Positions 30,056 to 40,421 are shown, counted from the first letter of the stretch. The stretch: DNA of 40,975 nt from Chara braunii (GCA_003427395.1 BFEA01000515.1:547709-588683); one strand, 5' to 3'. Program-made: numbers and translations. Notes: generated from the letters alone by a model not told the origin.

Positions 30056-30689
30056 CTAGTTTATTGCGGCTACTTCTTGCTTGGTATGAAGGACTGTTTC
30101 AGTCACGAGGGCAAACTTTTCTTCGGTTGCCGCCTTTTTATCTTTCTGTGCTTGCAGTTCACTTTGCTGCCTTGCCCCCTCTGCTTGTAATTTTCTTCTT
30201 TCGTCAAGTTCTTGCCACTTTGCTGCTAACATTTTACTATGCAGCTCGACCACTTTTTCTTCAAGCATGACATCTCTTTATTTTTGGTCTGTAACGGTAG
30301 CTAGTCTTTCAACGAACACATCCCTTTCTTCTTCTGTTTCTTCAAGTCTATCGCTGGAATAGGCATACTGGTCGTACCAGTCCAACGGTTTAACAAACAC
30401 TTCACCACCTGTCTGACTACTCTCTGGCCTATCAGTCCGCCTTCTGACCAGTCCGTCACCATCTTCTTCAACCTCTTCTTCTTCTTCAATATTCTGTAAC
30501 TCTTCTTTCAATTCTTGTTCCAACTTTTCTTTTAACTTCTTCTTCTATCTGAGTCTTCTTCTTCATTTCTTCTTCTTTCGTTTTCTTTCTTTCTTCTTTC
30601 TCCTTTTTCTTCTCTGCCTGCCGACGATCAATTTCATCTTGCTCAGCAGGTGTGGGCCCTGGCTTAACTGCTCCTGATCTCATCATCAT
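30056..30689 (-). pseudogene. Element B: coiled-coil N-terminal Gag region, broken frames
   Basis: Three frames in series read RRQAEKKKEKEERKKTKEEE, ELKEELQNIEEEEEVEEDG...YDQYAYSSDRLEETEEERDV, and KMLAAKWQELDERRKLQAEG..QQSELQAQKDKK. Lys/Glu heptad-like composition predicts a long coiled coil. Element C has a similar start (39.2-39.6 kb), which suggests a family trait. A few frameshifts separate the parts. Confidence 0.65.
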
Positions 30690-31722
30690 ACGGGAGGTGC
30701 ATACCCTCCCGAAGCCCAGGGGAAAAAGAACTCAGAACAAGGGGCTCAACAACACGGAAAGGACAATCAAGCCTTGCATCGGAAAGTCGTCCACCATGAT
30801 GGGACTTAGCACAGGTAATCCTCCGCATGTCCCACCAGGTAGGCCTCCCAACTGATCCTTAGGTTAGTCTAAGTGGATGGAATAAAACAATTTTTTTTTT
30901 TTTTTTTTTTTTTTTTTCTTCTTTAAACTTTGGGTGTCGCTGTTTCAGTAATAACCAATTTGAGAACTTGAATACTTTTTTTTTTTTACTTGCTGCCTGC
31001 CTTCAGATTCAAATATTGAACTGATCAGAATAAATATTACAGGTCAAAGGTCCACCTGATGTCTCTTGTTTGATGTCTGGTTGGGAACTTTTTTACTTTG
31101 TTTTATCTCCTTATACTAATTATGTCTGTTTGTCCTCTTGCGTAGATAGGCAATGGAGTGATTACTCAATCCGATATCTGGGTAACACTTCAATCACACT
31201 TATCTTCTGCCCAGTTTGATTAGATCTTGTACGTTGCTTGTATTCTGACGTGGCAAATTGCCACCACCTCCCAACGTGGTCCTATCTTGACTGCAGCGCA
31301 AACTTCAGACTAGAAGGGGCAGGAGATAGAAGGACTCTGATCACTCTAGACCCTGACATGACAAGATCCTTCGACCTTAACCATCCAGACTACCGACCCT
31401 GTGACCCGATTTGACAGCAGCAGCAACGACCCCAGAGAGGATAAGGAGTAGAGGTACACACACACACATGCAGCCAGGTAAGGGGCAAAGGGTGCTTCTC
31501 TCTTTTGCAACGATCGTCCATGAAGACTCCTCGTCGCTCCGCACTCCATGGTCTAGGTAAGTAACACTTCTGCCCCTTCCTCTTCGGCCTACTCCTGTCT
31601 CATACCCCTATCCACCACTTCTGCCACCATCGCCGGCATCATCAGCAAGCGAGCGCTCTCTTCTCCTTCTCGCCGGCCTTACTCATGCCAGCGCAGTGAG
31701 TACAACAAGTATCTGCTCAGAT
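30690..31722. other. Element B leader region with poly(T) tracts; no gene
   Basis: T27 at 30891-30917 and T12 at 30976-30987, the second adjoining a U2-like segment. The rest shows no coding frame. Confidence 0.55.
30976..31041 (-). pseudogene. Old U2 snRNA-derived retrosequence
   Basis: 31009-31041 matches the U2 retrocopy at 17.37-17.40 kb at 27 of 33 positions, and all six differences are transitions. Both copies share CTGATCAGAA, whereas U2 as I remember it has CTGATAAGAA. A T12 run lies on the side expected for the poly(A) tail of a minus-strand copy. The 5' part beyond 31041 is not clearly alignable and no target duplication was found. Confidence 0.55.
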
Positions 31723-31734
31723 ACCAGAATTGCA
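31723..31734 (-). promoter_or_regulatory. Primer-binding-site candidate of element B
   Basis: Minus-strand TGGTATCTGAGC matches the initiator-tRNA(Met) type site TGGTATCAGAGC at 11 of 12 positions. It lies upstream of Gag, where a PBS should be. The 5' LTR would start just to the right (CA of TTGCA at about 31738). Confidence 0.45.
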
Positions 31735-31976
31735 AGGAACCTCACTGCTCACAGCTTGCTTGAGAGCATCATTCCGCATGCATACATGTCATCACACGTA
31801 CAAAATGGCTTCACACAAAACCAGATTGAGATGAGATAAAAACCAAGTAGTGCAGCTTATATTATCAATGTCACTTAATACAAAGAGTATCATGAGTTCC
31901 AAAGATCAGCGCCAACAAGAGATAGTATCCCTCGTCATACAACAACATGGGATTTGGCTCAATTAGCATCCTCCTT

Positions 31977-31985
31977 CAGGTAAGT
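31977..31985 (+). promoter_or_regulatory. Joined splice acceptor/donor: ctccttCAG|GTAAGT
   Basis: A pyrimidine tract and CAG directly abut a consensus donor. This layout is that of a zero-length exon (recursive splice site). It is one of five exact CAGGTAAGT in 31.9-41 kb. Confidence 0.4.
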
Positions 31986-33593
31986 ATCCACCATATCCAG
32001 ACCCACTTCTTGTCTTCTCTCCCTCTTGATCTCTTCTCTCTCTCTTTAGAACTATGTCTTGGTTCTCTCACTTCACTCTGCATGCACACTCTCACCTATG
32101 AAGATCTACTTTGAATGTCACTCACTGATATCCTACTTACTAACTCTCTACTACTAACATAAGTTGGCGTAACTATGGCTTCTCTGCAGCCAGCGCCCAG
32201 CCGCCCTTCTTCCTAGCGCAACTCTCCTTCAGCCAGCGCCTCTCCCAGCATTATAGCGCACAAGTGTCTCAACACTTCCACGCATCAATGCCTGTGGGAA
32301 TCTCCTTGTGGGGAGACAATCTCATTTCTTATAGTGCTGGCCTCCCCAGACGAGGTCTGAATTCTGTCTGTCTAAGGTTCTTTCCCAGTCCCAGCCTCTC
32401 TGGAATGTGGCCCAGACTCTTTTCCTTTAAGGGTTGCTGCTGCTGCGGCCTGTAGGCCTCAATTTCGGACTACCTACCTGTATCTAGACTTTCCCTTTGA
32501 CTCGATTCTAGACTCAGATTTAACTCTTTGACTTCTTTTTAGACAGACACATCTTTTGTACGAACAGACACTTTTAATGCACGAACAGACACATTGACTG
32601 CACGCACAGACACATCCCTGCATGAATAGGCATGACTTACACCCCCCCTGGATGAGCAGATGTGACCCAAATATTTAAATATTGCAACTGTTCGTCTAGG
32701 GGCACAACTGTGACCTTTGACAATGTCCTTTGCTTTAGTTAGGATGTGACCTTTGACCCAGAGAACATGTTTTTTGATCTGCTTTCACGAATTGGGCTTT
32801 GGGCGAGGGACCCCAATATACTGCTTTCGTCGAGCAGGGGCTGAATCAGGTAAAGGCCCTTTTAATGTTAAAGAATTATAAAAAATAAAAAACATAAAAG
32901 GTTGAAAAGAGAAATTGAAAAAAAAATCCAAAAAAAATGTTTGTTTTTTGTTTTTTTTGCTTGATGGGGTGTGCAATCAGACTCGACTTATTCACACTTT
33001 GCATGCACGTGAGCAGCAGAACAACCAACTGGCGACATGCGCCCACACAGAACTCAGAGATATGGCTTCTAAGTAACAGTTCGTTTCCACTGGCTATGGC
33101 GACTGTACGCCTCAACAACTCACTGTTCACACTCGGGATCACCCTGGATATCTCACGCACGTCACTCTGAACACACACTCTGTGCACACACTCTACACCC
33201 TACACTACGCTATGGCAGCTATGGCTACCGCTACCTATCGCTATGACTATACAACTTCACTCTTGCCCAGTTCGCATTCGGGCCTCCTGCAGACCTCCTT
33301 GCACAAGACGCTGAAGCAGCGCTTCCGCATGGCTTCCGCACGAATGAATCAATGGCTGGGCGCAACCTCTTGCTTTATACTTCTGTGCTGCGTTGGTCTG
33401 CCCTGTACCCCTGGCCCATCGTGCACACAGTCCCAGACGGTACTTGCTGGACTGGACCGGACAGGGTGAACAAGGACTGCTAACTGTGCCAGGTGGACTA
33501 CCACCACTTGACCACTTGCCTCTGCTTAATGCAGGCTCGTTCCGAAAGGCCACTTCTAGAAACCTCTACTTGGCCTTTCGGTACTGTAGCAGC

Positions 33594-33685
33594 TACGACC
33601 TTACCCTTTCAGGTAAGTAGCAGCTACGACCTTGCCCTTTCAGGTAAGTGGCAGCTACGACCTTGACTCTTCAGGCAGTCTACAG
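33594..33685 (+). repeat. Three-copy 30-31-bp tandem repeat carrying CAG|GTAAGT
   Basis: Units start CTACGACCTT at 33594, 33624 and 33655. The first two contain CCCTTTCAGGTAAGT; in the third the donor is lost (TTCAGGCAGT). Confidence 0.9.
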
Positions 33686-33906
33686 CTACGAAGTAAAAAC
33701 TGTCTAGACTCCTACCCTACATGTCTACAGTTCGAATTCCTTCTACATCGTGACCTACGAAAAACTACCTACCACTGGTGGTCCTACAGGTCGGAGGTTC
33801 AAACCTACGGGTTGACACACTGATACTGTACACAGGTAAGTTGGGGAACTAGGGATCGAGCCCTGGGATCTGCATCAGCTACTGCGAACTGGTGAATACC
33901 GTTTCA

Positions 33907-33919
33907 CTCCCGCCGGCCT
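33907..33919 (-). promoter_or_regulatory. Polypurine tract of element C
   Basis: Minus-strand AGGCCGGCGGGAG is followed by TGAAACGG, the presumed 3' LTR start. The equivalent site in element A is 21927-21940. Confidence 0.5.
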
Positions 33920-33944
33920 AAATTCGAGGTCCTCCGAGAAAATT

Positions 33945-34362
33945 TCAGTCCAAGGCAGGACCTTTACCTCTCTGTTGTCTCTCGTAGGCGCGGACTATAT
34001 CGGGAGCTGTTTCTAGAAGTTCAGATCTCGTAAACCAGCGGTCGTCTTGCGATTCTTGATAACTAAAATGAACCTTGTATTGTTTCTGGGGACGACCTCT
34101 ACCTCCAGTCCTGAAGACGTCTTCAGCCACCATACCATCGATGTCATATCTTCCATCCATATCCGGTGGGATCATCGACCTACGGTATGGAAACTGATCA
34201 CTCGTTTGACCAGGGTAGTAATTTCGATGCATGAAAAGTTGGGTAAGTGTGGAGGTGTGCTGGGATTTCTATGGTATAGGACGGTCCATCTTCGCTGCCC
34301 TTGACTTCTAAGACTGACCACGATCCTCTATAGGTGGGCAGTAACTTCTGTGAGATGTTCTC
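33945..34362 (-). pseudogene. Element C: integrase C-terminus with chromodomain-like tail
   Basis: It reads ISQKLLPTYRGSW, GPSYTIEIPAHLHTYPTFHA, SKLLP, then (in the next frame) SMIPPDMDGRYDIDGMVAED, GGRGRPQKQYKVHFSYQESQ and DDRWFTRSELLETAPDIVRA-YE. The last part follows the chromodomain pattern (Y-x-[VI]...K-V-x-[WF]...W...L...I-x-x-Y), with the central WKGY degenerate. The stop is near 33945. One frame change occurs near 34235. Confidence 0.75.
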
Positions 34363-36339
34363 CTAAGGTGTAAACTCCTTAGAACTGACCCAGACCAAGT
34401 CGCCTACTTGAAACTGTGATGGGCGACGGTGCTTGTTGGCTTGCTCTATCATCTTGTATTGGGCCTTCGTGAGGTTTTCTACAACAATAGCTAGTTCTTT
34501 TTCGTGTTGCACAACAAACTCCCTGGTCCAGGGCGACAATCTGTGAATCTGATCTCGGTTGAGTCCTTCAAACGGTCTATGGGGCCTAAAGGACTTGTGC
34601 AGTTCGTTGGGAGTGCGGCAGGTGGACAGATGCACGCTGTTATTGTACGCACTAGCTACTTTAGGCAGCATCTCATCCCGGTTAATCTGATCTGGCCTAA
34701 TGTACATGCGCTGAACTTGCTGTAGGATCTTGCTCATCTGCTCGGTCTGACCATTAGTCTCTGGATGGCGGCCGGACGACATCAACAACTTAGATCCATA
34801 TACTCCCATGAGTTCTTGCCAGTTCTGGCTAGTAAAGCGACTATCTCTATCGCTAACTATAGACAATGGGATTCCATTCTCACTCACCCAACAGTCAAAA
34901 AATCTCTGTATAACTAAATCAGTACGGGCCTCTGACGACAAAGGAACAAAAACGGCGTACTTACTAAAACGGTCAACTATGACCATGACTTGGCTCTTGC
35001 CATGCCTGCTCTTGACGTGAGTGTCCATGAAGTCTATGGACACTGAGTCTCTCGGCCGATCCGGAATGGGCAAGGGTCTGAGAAGACCTAACGGGGCACG
35101 CGTAGAAGTCTTATTACGCTGGCAAACTTTACAACTGCGAACATACTCTACGCAGTCATTTTTCATCCCTGGCCAGGTGTACGCGCGCATAAGGTTGGCT
35201 AAAGTCTTTTGCCAACCAAAATGACCCTCTGTGTCGTGGCATTCTCCCAGAATCAGACTACAGATCTCTTCACTTCGAGGAATGCACAGGGGGTCAAATA
35301 CATTAGTCTTCTCAAAGAGCAACCCTTCGGTAGTGCGGTAGTTCGGTTCCGTCCCTGGGGCCTCTTTGACTTTCTTAAGGAGGTCACTGTAGATAGGGTC
35401 CTGCGCGTAGGCTTCTCTAACCTTCTGCTGCAGATCTTTCCCTATATCGAGGTAGTGTACTATTGCCCCAAAGTAATCAGCTCTTCTACTCAGAGCATCC
35501 GCGACTACGTTATATTTTCCTTTGACTGGCTTGAGCTCAAAGTCGTACTGATCTATCTCTGCGGCCCACCTAGTAAGCTTAGGTGTCATCTTGGCTTGCG
35601 TCTTTAACCACCTTAACGTCTCATGGTCTGAGTAGACTTTGAAGTGTCTCCCAAGCAAGTAGTGCTTCCAGTGTTTTATGGCTTGCCTGAGAGCGTAGAG
35701 TTCCCGCTCATAGGTAGATGTCGCGACCTTCTCTGAAGGCATTCTGACGGACATGAACTCTACGGGTCTATAACCATTGCTATCGTCTTGCTGTAACACG
35801 ACACCTATGCCGTACTGGCTAGCGTCCGTAGTGACGACGAAGGGGCAGGACGGGTCAGCGACCTTAACGACTGGGTACTCTATCAACGCCTGTTTTAACT
35901 TCTTCATAGCAGACGTGCAGTCCTTATCCCACTTCCAGATGGTCTCCTTTCTAAGCAATCTGCGAAGGGGCGGAGCGATGGTGGAGAAGTTCCTCACGAA
36001 CTTCCTATAGTAGTTGGCTAGGCCTAAAAACGACCGCAACTTTGTCAACGTGCGCGGTGTTGGCCAATCTCTAATCGCTGCAATCTTACTGTCTTCCGGC
36101 TTAACGCCGTCTCCGTCTAAGACGTGGCCTAGGTACAAAACTTGGGTCTTTGCCCAATCACACTTCTTTGCATTGATCTTGAAGTAAGCTTCTCTCAGCT
36201 TCTCCAAGACCTGCCTTAGATGACCCTGATGCTCTTCCAGGGTCTTATTGAATACTAGAATGTCATCTAAGTAAACTACGACGAATCTATCTAACCGTGG
36301 CCTAAACAAGTCATCCACGTTGAAAAGTTGTTGGCGCAT
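34363..36339 (-). CDS. Element C: Pol C-terminal part, RT palm to integrase (658 codons open)
   Basis: In order: RT VVVYLDDILVF (catalytic YLDD, residues 23-26; 36259-36273), [36 protein letters not shown]; RNase H VTTDASQYGIGVVLQQDD, TYERELYALRQAI, VYSDHETLRWL, NVVADALSRR; integrase zinc finger HDTEGHFGW...CKVCQRNK; core SIDFMDTHVKSRHGKSQVMV, IVSDRDSRFTS and GRHPETNGQTEQM, so the D,D,E residues are all present; then QVGDLVWV. It is separated from the upstream frame by a TAG and a frameshift at about 36330-36370. No ATG-based expression of this part alone is expected. Confidence 0.92.
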   Translation of the reverse strand: MRQQLFNVDDLFRPRLDRFVVVYLDDILVFNKTLEEHQGHLRQVLEKLREAYFKINAKKCDWAKTQVLYLGHVLDGDGVKPEDSKIAAIRDWPTPRTLTKLRSFLGLANYYRKFVRNFSTIAPPLRRLLRKETIWKWDKDCTSAMKKLKQALIEYPVVKVADPSCPFVVTTDASQYGIGVVLQQDDSNGYRPVEFMSVRMPSEKVATSTYERELYALRQAIKHWKHYLLGRHFKVYSDHETLRWLKTQAKMTPKLTRWAAEIDQYDFELKPVKGKYNVVADALSRRADYFGAIVHYLDIGKDLQQKVREAYAQDPIYSDLLKKVKEAPGTEPNYRTTEGLLFEKTNVFDPLCIPRSEEICSLILGECHDTEGHFGWQKTLANLMRAYTWPGMKNDCVEYVRSCKVCQRNKTSTRAPLGLLRPLPIPDRPRDSVSIDFMDTHVKSRHGKSQVMVIVDRFSKYAVFVPLSSEARTDLVIQRFFDCWVSENGIPLSIVSDRDSRFTSQNWQELMGVYGSKLLMSSGRHPETNGQTEQMSKILQQVQRMYIRPDQINRDEMLPKVASAYNNSVHLSTCRTPNELHKSFRPHRPFEGLNRDQIHRLSPWTREFVVQHEKELAIVVENLTKAQYKMIEQANKHRRPSQFQVGDLVWVSSKEFTP

Positions 36340-36370
36340 TGGTTAGTCCAAAGGGCATCACTATGAACTC

Positions 36371-37537
36371 CTAGTTCCCATATTTAGTCTGGAACGCTGT
36401 CTTATACTGGTCGTCGGGGTGAACCTCTATCTGATGGTATCCGGACTTCAAATCTATCTTAGAGAAATACTTGGCCCCCTGCGCTCGATCCAAGAGATCG
36501 TCTGTCCTCGGCAGTGGCTCAACATTCTTTACTTTAATAGCATTCAGACCCCTATAGTCTATACACATCCTCAACTCTCCCTCTTTCTTAGGGACGAAGA
36601 GAACAGGTGCTCCAAAAGGAGACGAACTGGGCCTAATCCAACCCTTCTCGAGGAGCTCGTCTAATTGCTTGCGAAGCTCCTCTAACTCCCGTGGGGACAT
36701 CCTATACACAACGCCCTTAGGAGTTCTACTGCCAGGCTCTATCTCAATGTGGTGCTGGATGGGTCGCGGTACCACCCCTATCGGCGGCTCAGTCAGGTCC
36801 TTGAACTCTTCCAGCAGCTTGGCAATCGCAGGGTCCATTGACTTTTCTTCCGTAGGCTCAGTCACTGGCCTAACATAGGCAACAAAAACATGTTCCTCCA
36901 ATTTCTCCTTTTTCACTAATCTGGCGAACGCAGGAGCACTAAGGCAGCAATGTGCCAAGGGATTCTCTGCTCCTGACACATGGAACAGGCGGACAGTTTT
37001 AGCCTCGCCTGACGGACTTGGGAGCCTACACTCGTGCTCCTTCAAATGGAGCGTGGCCCCGGCTGCCTCTCCCCAATCCATCCCCAGAACAATATCAAAT
37101 GGGAGGTTGTCTTCTACGAGGAGAGTCAGGGAGTGGAGTACCTTTTCCACCTTCCCATCTTTCTCTCGGCGGAAATACGCCTGGACTCCCTCTACGTAAT
37201 CCTCTACAACCATGGTACGATTGTCTGCGAGGATACTAACTATAGGATCTGCTAACTTTTGGACTTTAAATCCCAACTTCAATTTCTGCAGCGCTTTCTT
37301 ACTAATATAGTTGCGGGTGGCCCCTGAGTCTACTAGGGCCCCTACTCTACCTCTAAACATCTCTGTATCTAGTAATATAAACTGTCCTTTATTCTCTTTC
37401 TTCATCGTGGCCCAGGCGGGCATCCTCTCCTTCAGCTCTTCGACCACGCCTATGAGGGATGTGTCTAGAGAGACTCTAACACAAGCAGTCTCGGGACAGC
37501 TATCTAGACACAGGCCTACAACCTTTGCCATAGGCAC
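36371..37537 (-). CDS. Element C: protease and N-terminal RT (388 codons open)
   Basis: The retropepsin site [17 protein letters not shown] has D70-S-G, followed by [20 protein letters not shown] and [16 protein letters not shown]. Then come the linker [22 protein letters not shown] fingers [35 protein letters not shown] and motif A region [20 protein letters not shown]. It ends KYGN-TAG (36368-36370), where element B reads RYGHYEF, so a Tyr codon became a stop. Both active-site motifs visible here are intact. Confidence 0.92.
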   Translation of the reverse strand: MPMAKVVGLCLDSCPETACVRVSLDTSLIGVVEELKERMPAWATMKKENKGQFILLDTEMFRGRVGALVDSGATRNYISKKALQKLKLGFKVQKLADPIVSILADNRTMVVEDYVEGVQAYFRREKDGKVEKVLHSLTLLVEDNLPFDIVLGMDWGEAAGATLHLKEHECRLPSPSGEAKTVRLFHVSGAENPLAHCCLSAPAFARLVKKEKLEEHVFVAYVRPVTEPTEEKSMDPAIAKLLEEFKDLTEPPIGVVPRPIQHHIEIEPGSRTPKGVVYRMSPRELEELRKQLDELLEKGWIRPSSSPFGAPVLFVPKKEGELRMCIDYRGLNAIKVKNVEPLPRTDDLLDRAQGAKYFSKIDLKSGYHQIEVHPDDQYKTAFQTKYGN

Positions 37538-37611
37538 ATGTGGTGTGGGAGTCTCCTGCCGGCTAGCGATATATTCCCCACACGGCCTAATGGTAGGGGT
37601 AGTTGCTACCC

Positions 37612-38204
37612 CTACCGGCGGCTGCCTTTTGACCCTAGAGCAGCTGTCCGGGTCTCTCTATACTTAGGATAGTATTTGATGATATGGCCCGGGTCACCGC
37701 AGAAAATGCACTGGCCCCGGTCCAATCGTTGTTGCCATAAAGTCTGGTCCATACCCAAAGTTTCCCAAGGCCTACCCTGCGGTAGCCCCGGGTGCCATCC
37801 TCCTACCCTATAGGGAGACCTATTCCTAGGACGGTTTTGCGGGGATCTTGACCCCTGCCTCCCGCTTGGCGGTTTCCTCCTCTGTGACGCCAACCCCCTG
37901 ATCGCCCTGGACTCCCTAAGGCCCAGCCCCCTTGGCCCTGGCCTCGTCCTCCTTGCGGCCTCCCTCCAGCCGCGACAGCAGCATAAGTCCTCCCCTGGCC
38001 CACACCGCTGTCCTCCTCCTCTAACCCCCACTCAATCTGATCGTAGGGGATCTCATCCACACTACCCTTATCTAAAGTTAAGACAAGACTATCCTTAGTC
38101 TTCACCTGCCCAGAGATAGTGCGGCCCTTGCATTGCTTTCCCTTATCCAAATCTTTGTGCCAGAAGGTGGAGATTGACACAAATTTTGTCTCAAAGGCCA
38201 CCAC
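37612..38204 (-). pseudogene. Element C: Gag basic region and zinc knuckle (final Cys lost)
   Basis: Two overlapping frames read GKQCKGRTISGQVKTKDSLV, EIPYDQIEWGLEEEDSGV, TYAAVAAGGRPQGGRGQGQG, then [20 protein letters not shown]. The knuckle is C-x2-C-x4-H-x4-Y: the last Cys is Tyr (TGC to TAC is one transition), while element B keeps C. The frame shift lies between about 37803 and 38031. Confidence 0.8.
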
Positions 38205-38879
38205 TTAACGGCTAAGGAAATCGTAAGTGGTGGCAGGGTCTTCGCTCTTCGCGAAGAAGTGCCCGCGAAAAACTTCGGACATCGCTCTATAGAAGAGAGC
38301 GACCAATGGGGTGTCTGTTACCCCGTGGTCAAGGACAACTACTAGCTCGTCCATTGTGCTCTTGAGTGCCCTGACACTCTTCCTCTTACGGGCATGGATC
38401 ATCTGGAGCTTGTTTGAGTCATTAACACTGCGAGCGACATCAGAAAATAGCTCGCGCAACAGCTTCAAAACTTCAGTGAGGGAAGTGAACGAGGAGTACG
38501 CAACAGGATCGTCACTACAATTGGCAGCGCGAACTAGGGACCTTGCAAAGCTGGCGGCCTTGTCTCTAAGCGCGTGGATCGCAATTAGAACTTGTTGATC
38601 GGGGGAGACCTGTTGCAGATACACATAGGTCTAGACATTGGTCTCCCAATGGTCAAAGTTCTCTTCCCGTTTTCCACTGTAGGAATCAGGGAATTCGACT
38701 TTAACCGGCTCCCGGCGAGGAGGACGTGCTTCCTCCTCCTTGGGAGCTGCCACTTTGACGCCTTCAATGGCGCCGACACAGAACCGCTCAGTCTTCTCGA
38801 GGCGATGACCCACCGTGGTGCCTATAGCGCCTACCAACTCACGAGCAAAGTCCCAGAATCCCAACCTTATTGAACGCAC
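38205..38879 (-). pseudogene. Element C: capsid-like Gag
   Basis: It reads AAPKEEEARPPRREPVKVEF, PDSYSGKREENFDHWETNV-stop, then TYVYLQQVSPDQQVLIAIHA, LRDKAASFARSLVRAANCSD, TSLTEVLKLLRELFSDVARS, and KSVRALKSTMDELVVVLDHG. This is the helical retrotransposon Gag fold with the usual G-x(n)-W start. A TAG after ETNV (about 38629) and a TAA after DFLSR (38205) break it. Confidence 0.8.
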
Positions 38880-39677
38880 AACTATGTGTTGACTTCTTCT
38901 AAAGTCATATTGCTCCGCCTGAATTCGTGCCAGGCGTGCAACGTTTCAAGCTATAACTCGCATTTGGTTTGGAAGTTCGGTCTGGGCGGCTAACCGCTCT
39001 TCTATCTTTTGTACCTCCTCCAATTCTTCTGCCGCCTCCGCTGCCGCATCTACTCTCATCTTCTTCTCCCTCATCACGGTCAATTTCCACTCCATTCTTT
39101 TTTCATCTTCCAATGCCTGCCGCTTTACGACATCTTTTTCTGCTTCTCAGGCTCTCATAGCGGCTTCCTGGTCATCCTTGGAGATATACATCGCCACCTC
39201 TTCTTCTTCGCCCAGGGATAAATTGGCGACCCACTCCGAAATCCGTTTCTCCATCTCCTCTTCTCTACTGCCACTGTACTTCCCTCTCTTCCTTTGCAGT
39301 GACATTTCATCATCTTCCTCTTCCTCTTCCACCTCCTTCAACTTCTCTTCTTCTTCTTTTTGTATCCTCTCCTTCTCTCTGGCCATCTCTTCTTCTATCT
39401 TCTTCAATTTGGCCGCCTGTTCCTCCTTCAAGGCCTTCTTCTTGGCCTCCTTCTTCTCCTTCCTCTCCTGCAGAATGGCGGCCATCTTCTCCTCCTCCTC
39501 CTTCGAATATGGCTTGGTGGAAGCACCACCTCGGGTATCTACTCTACACGTCATCGCGTGCCAGAACCCCAGAGGGAAGAGGAGGCGCCAAAGGGTCCCC
39601 CAAAGGGAGAACCCAACAAGCAGCCCATACATCCGATAGTCATCCATTGTGGTGGTAGGTGCACGACAATGTCCCAC
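38880..39677 (-). pseudogene. Element C: N-terminal Gag with long coiled coil
   Basis: From VDTRGGASTKPYSKEEEEKM onward it reads AAILQERKEKKEAKKKALKE, EEMAREKERIQKEEEEKLKE, MEKRISEWVANLSLGEEEEV and AMYISKDDQEAAMRA, then after a stop further charged helices (MREKKMRVDAAAEAAEELEE). About 200 residues of Lys/Glu heptads suggest self-assembly. I recall similar proteins from Chara braunii. The start Met is uncertain; the upstream hydrophobic codons are probably leader. Confidence 0.7.
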
Positions 39678-39680
39678 TCC

Positions 39681-40421
39681 TCACCACTTAGACCTACCCG
39701 GACACACTGACCTACTGACTGACTCTCTAAGGACCACAAGGTAAGACCCTGTCAACTATGGTCACTGACTCTAAACTACTCTAAGGCTGTCACTACTGAA
39801 CCAAGAGCTAATATGGAGGCATTTAAGGAGATCCCCCAAACTCCACAAGAATTCTTTAACGTCGCGGACATGACGACATGATCAGCTTGGTTCTTCGTGG
39901 TGATTTCAGCCCACAACTCAGTTGTTCCGGCCTACTGTGCCACACCGAGCAGCCCGCTGGTCGGTACCGGTCCTTGGAGGGGTTCATGTCCCTTAGGTCA
40001 GTCAAGTCGTCAGACACAGATCATCAGCCTTACTGGGTTCGGTAGGGGAGTGGTTCAGCCAGGCCTCAACACTTAAAGACGACCTTAGTTTCAGCCTGCA
40101 GCGCGGAGTTCGGACCCTCTACACTGGAACTGAGTAGACCTGCCGGACAGTACCGGTCATTCGGCTAGACGAGTTGTTTAACGAGCGCTCGCCGCTCATG
40201 CCCAGGTCTCCAGATACCAGAGTAGGAATTCGTCCTACTAAGTCCCGTGCAGGTTTGGCAGCAAGGCCCTATCCTTCATCCACAGTCCTAACACCTAGGA
40301 CAGAAGAGACTCAATGCAGAAAGAGTAGACAGACAGACTTAGCAAGTACCGTGGGGTAGGTGCACATCCACAGGGTAAGGGGATAGGCTAAGGGCTCAGC
40401 GAGATATCGCCAGCTCCAGCT
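39681..40421. other. Leader/unassigned sequence of element C; no gene
   Basis: Only short frames. It contains GACTGACTC-like words near 39710-39775 and donor-like AAGGTAAGA (about 39738) and AGGGTAAGG (about 40373). Confidence 0.5.

Larger units (their letters stand above)
25940..31737 (-). mobile_element. Ty3/gypsy element B (5' part, truncated in integrase)
   Basis: From right to left: primer-binding-site candidate (31723-31734), 5' leader carrying a U2-like retroinsertion, coiled-coil Gag start, capsid-like Gag, zinc knuckle, protease, RT, RNase H and the first half of integrase. It stops about 25940, where element A begins in the same orientation. It is closely related to elements A and C but a separate copy. 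Confidence 0.8.
31738..33906. other. LTR-derived and unassigned sequence between elements B and C
   Basis: The left edge would be the end of element B's 5' LTR. The right edge (33906) is the inferred start of element C's 3' LTR on the minus strand (TGAAACGGTATTCACC). I could not find where either LTR ends or a second copy of either. Pyrimidine-rich CTCTCT at 32020-32050 and repeated (A/C)ACAGACAC words at 32540-32620 are visible. No convincing gene. Confidence 0.4.
33907..39680 (-). mobile_element. Ty3/gypsy element C (chromovirus-like), near full-length internal region
   Basis: Right to left: coiled-coil Gag start, capsid, basic region, zinc knuckle, protease, RT, RNase H, integrase, chromodomain-like tail, polypurine tract. 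It is the best preserved of the three copies. No LTR pair was found by eye; the 5' LTR may lie beyond 40975 or be diverged. A weak PBS-like TGGTATC (rc of 40212-40218) is not convincing. Confidence 0.88.

Noticed and set aside
33780-33880. tRNA-like B box (GGTTCAAACC) and a second TCGAGCCC-like box
   Set aside because: No A box at a proper distance and no cloverleaf could be drawn. Similar lone boxes at about 1370 and 14395 are also unsupported.
40208-40222. Primer-binding site for element C (TGGTATCTGGAGACC on the minus strand)
   Set aside because: Only about 8 of 12 positions fit the initiator tRNA type and no LTR end follows.
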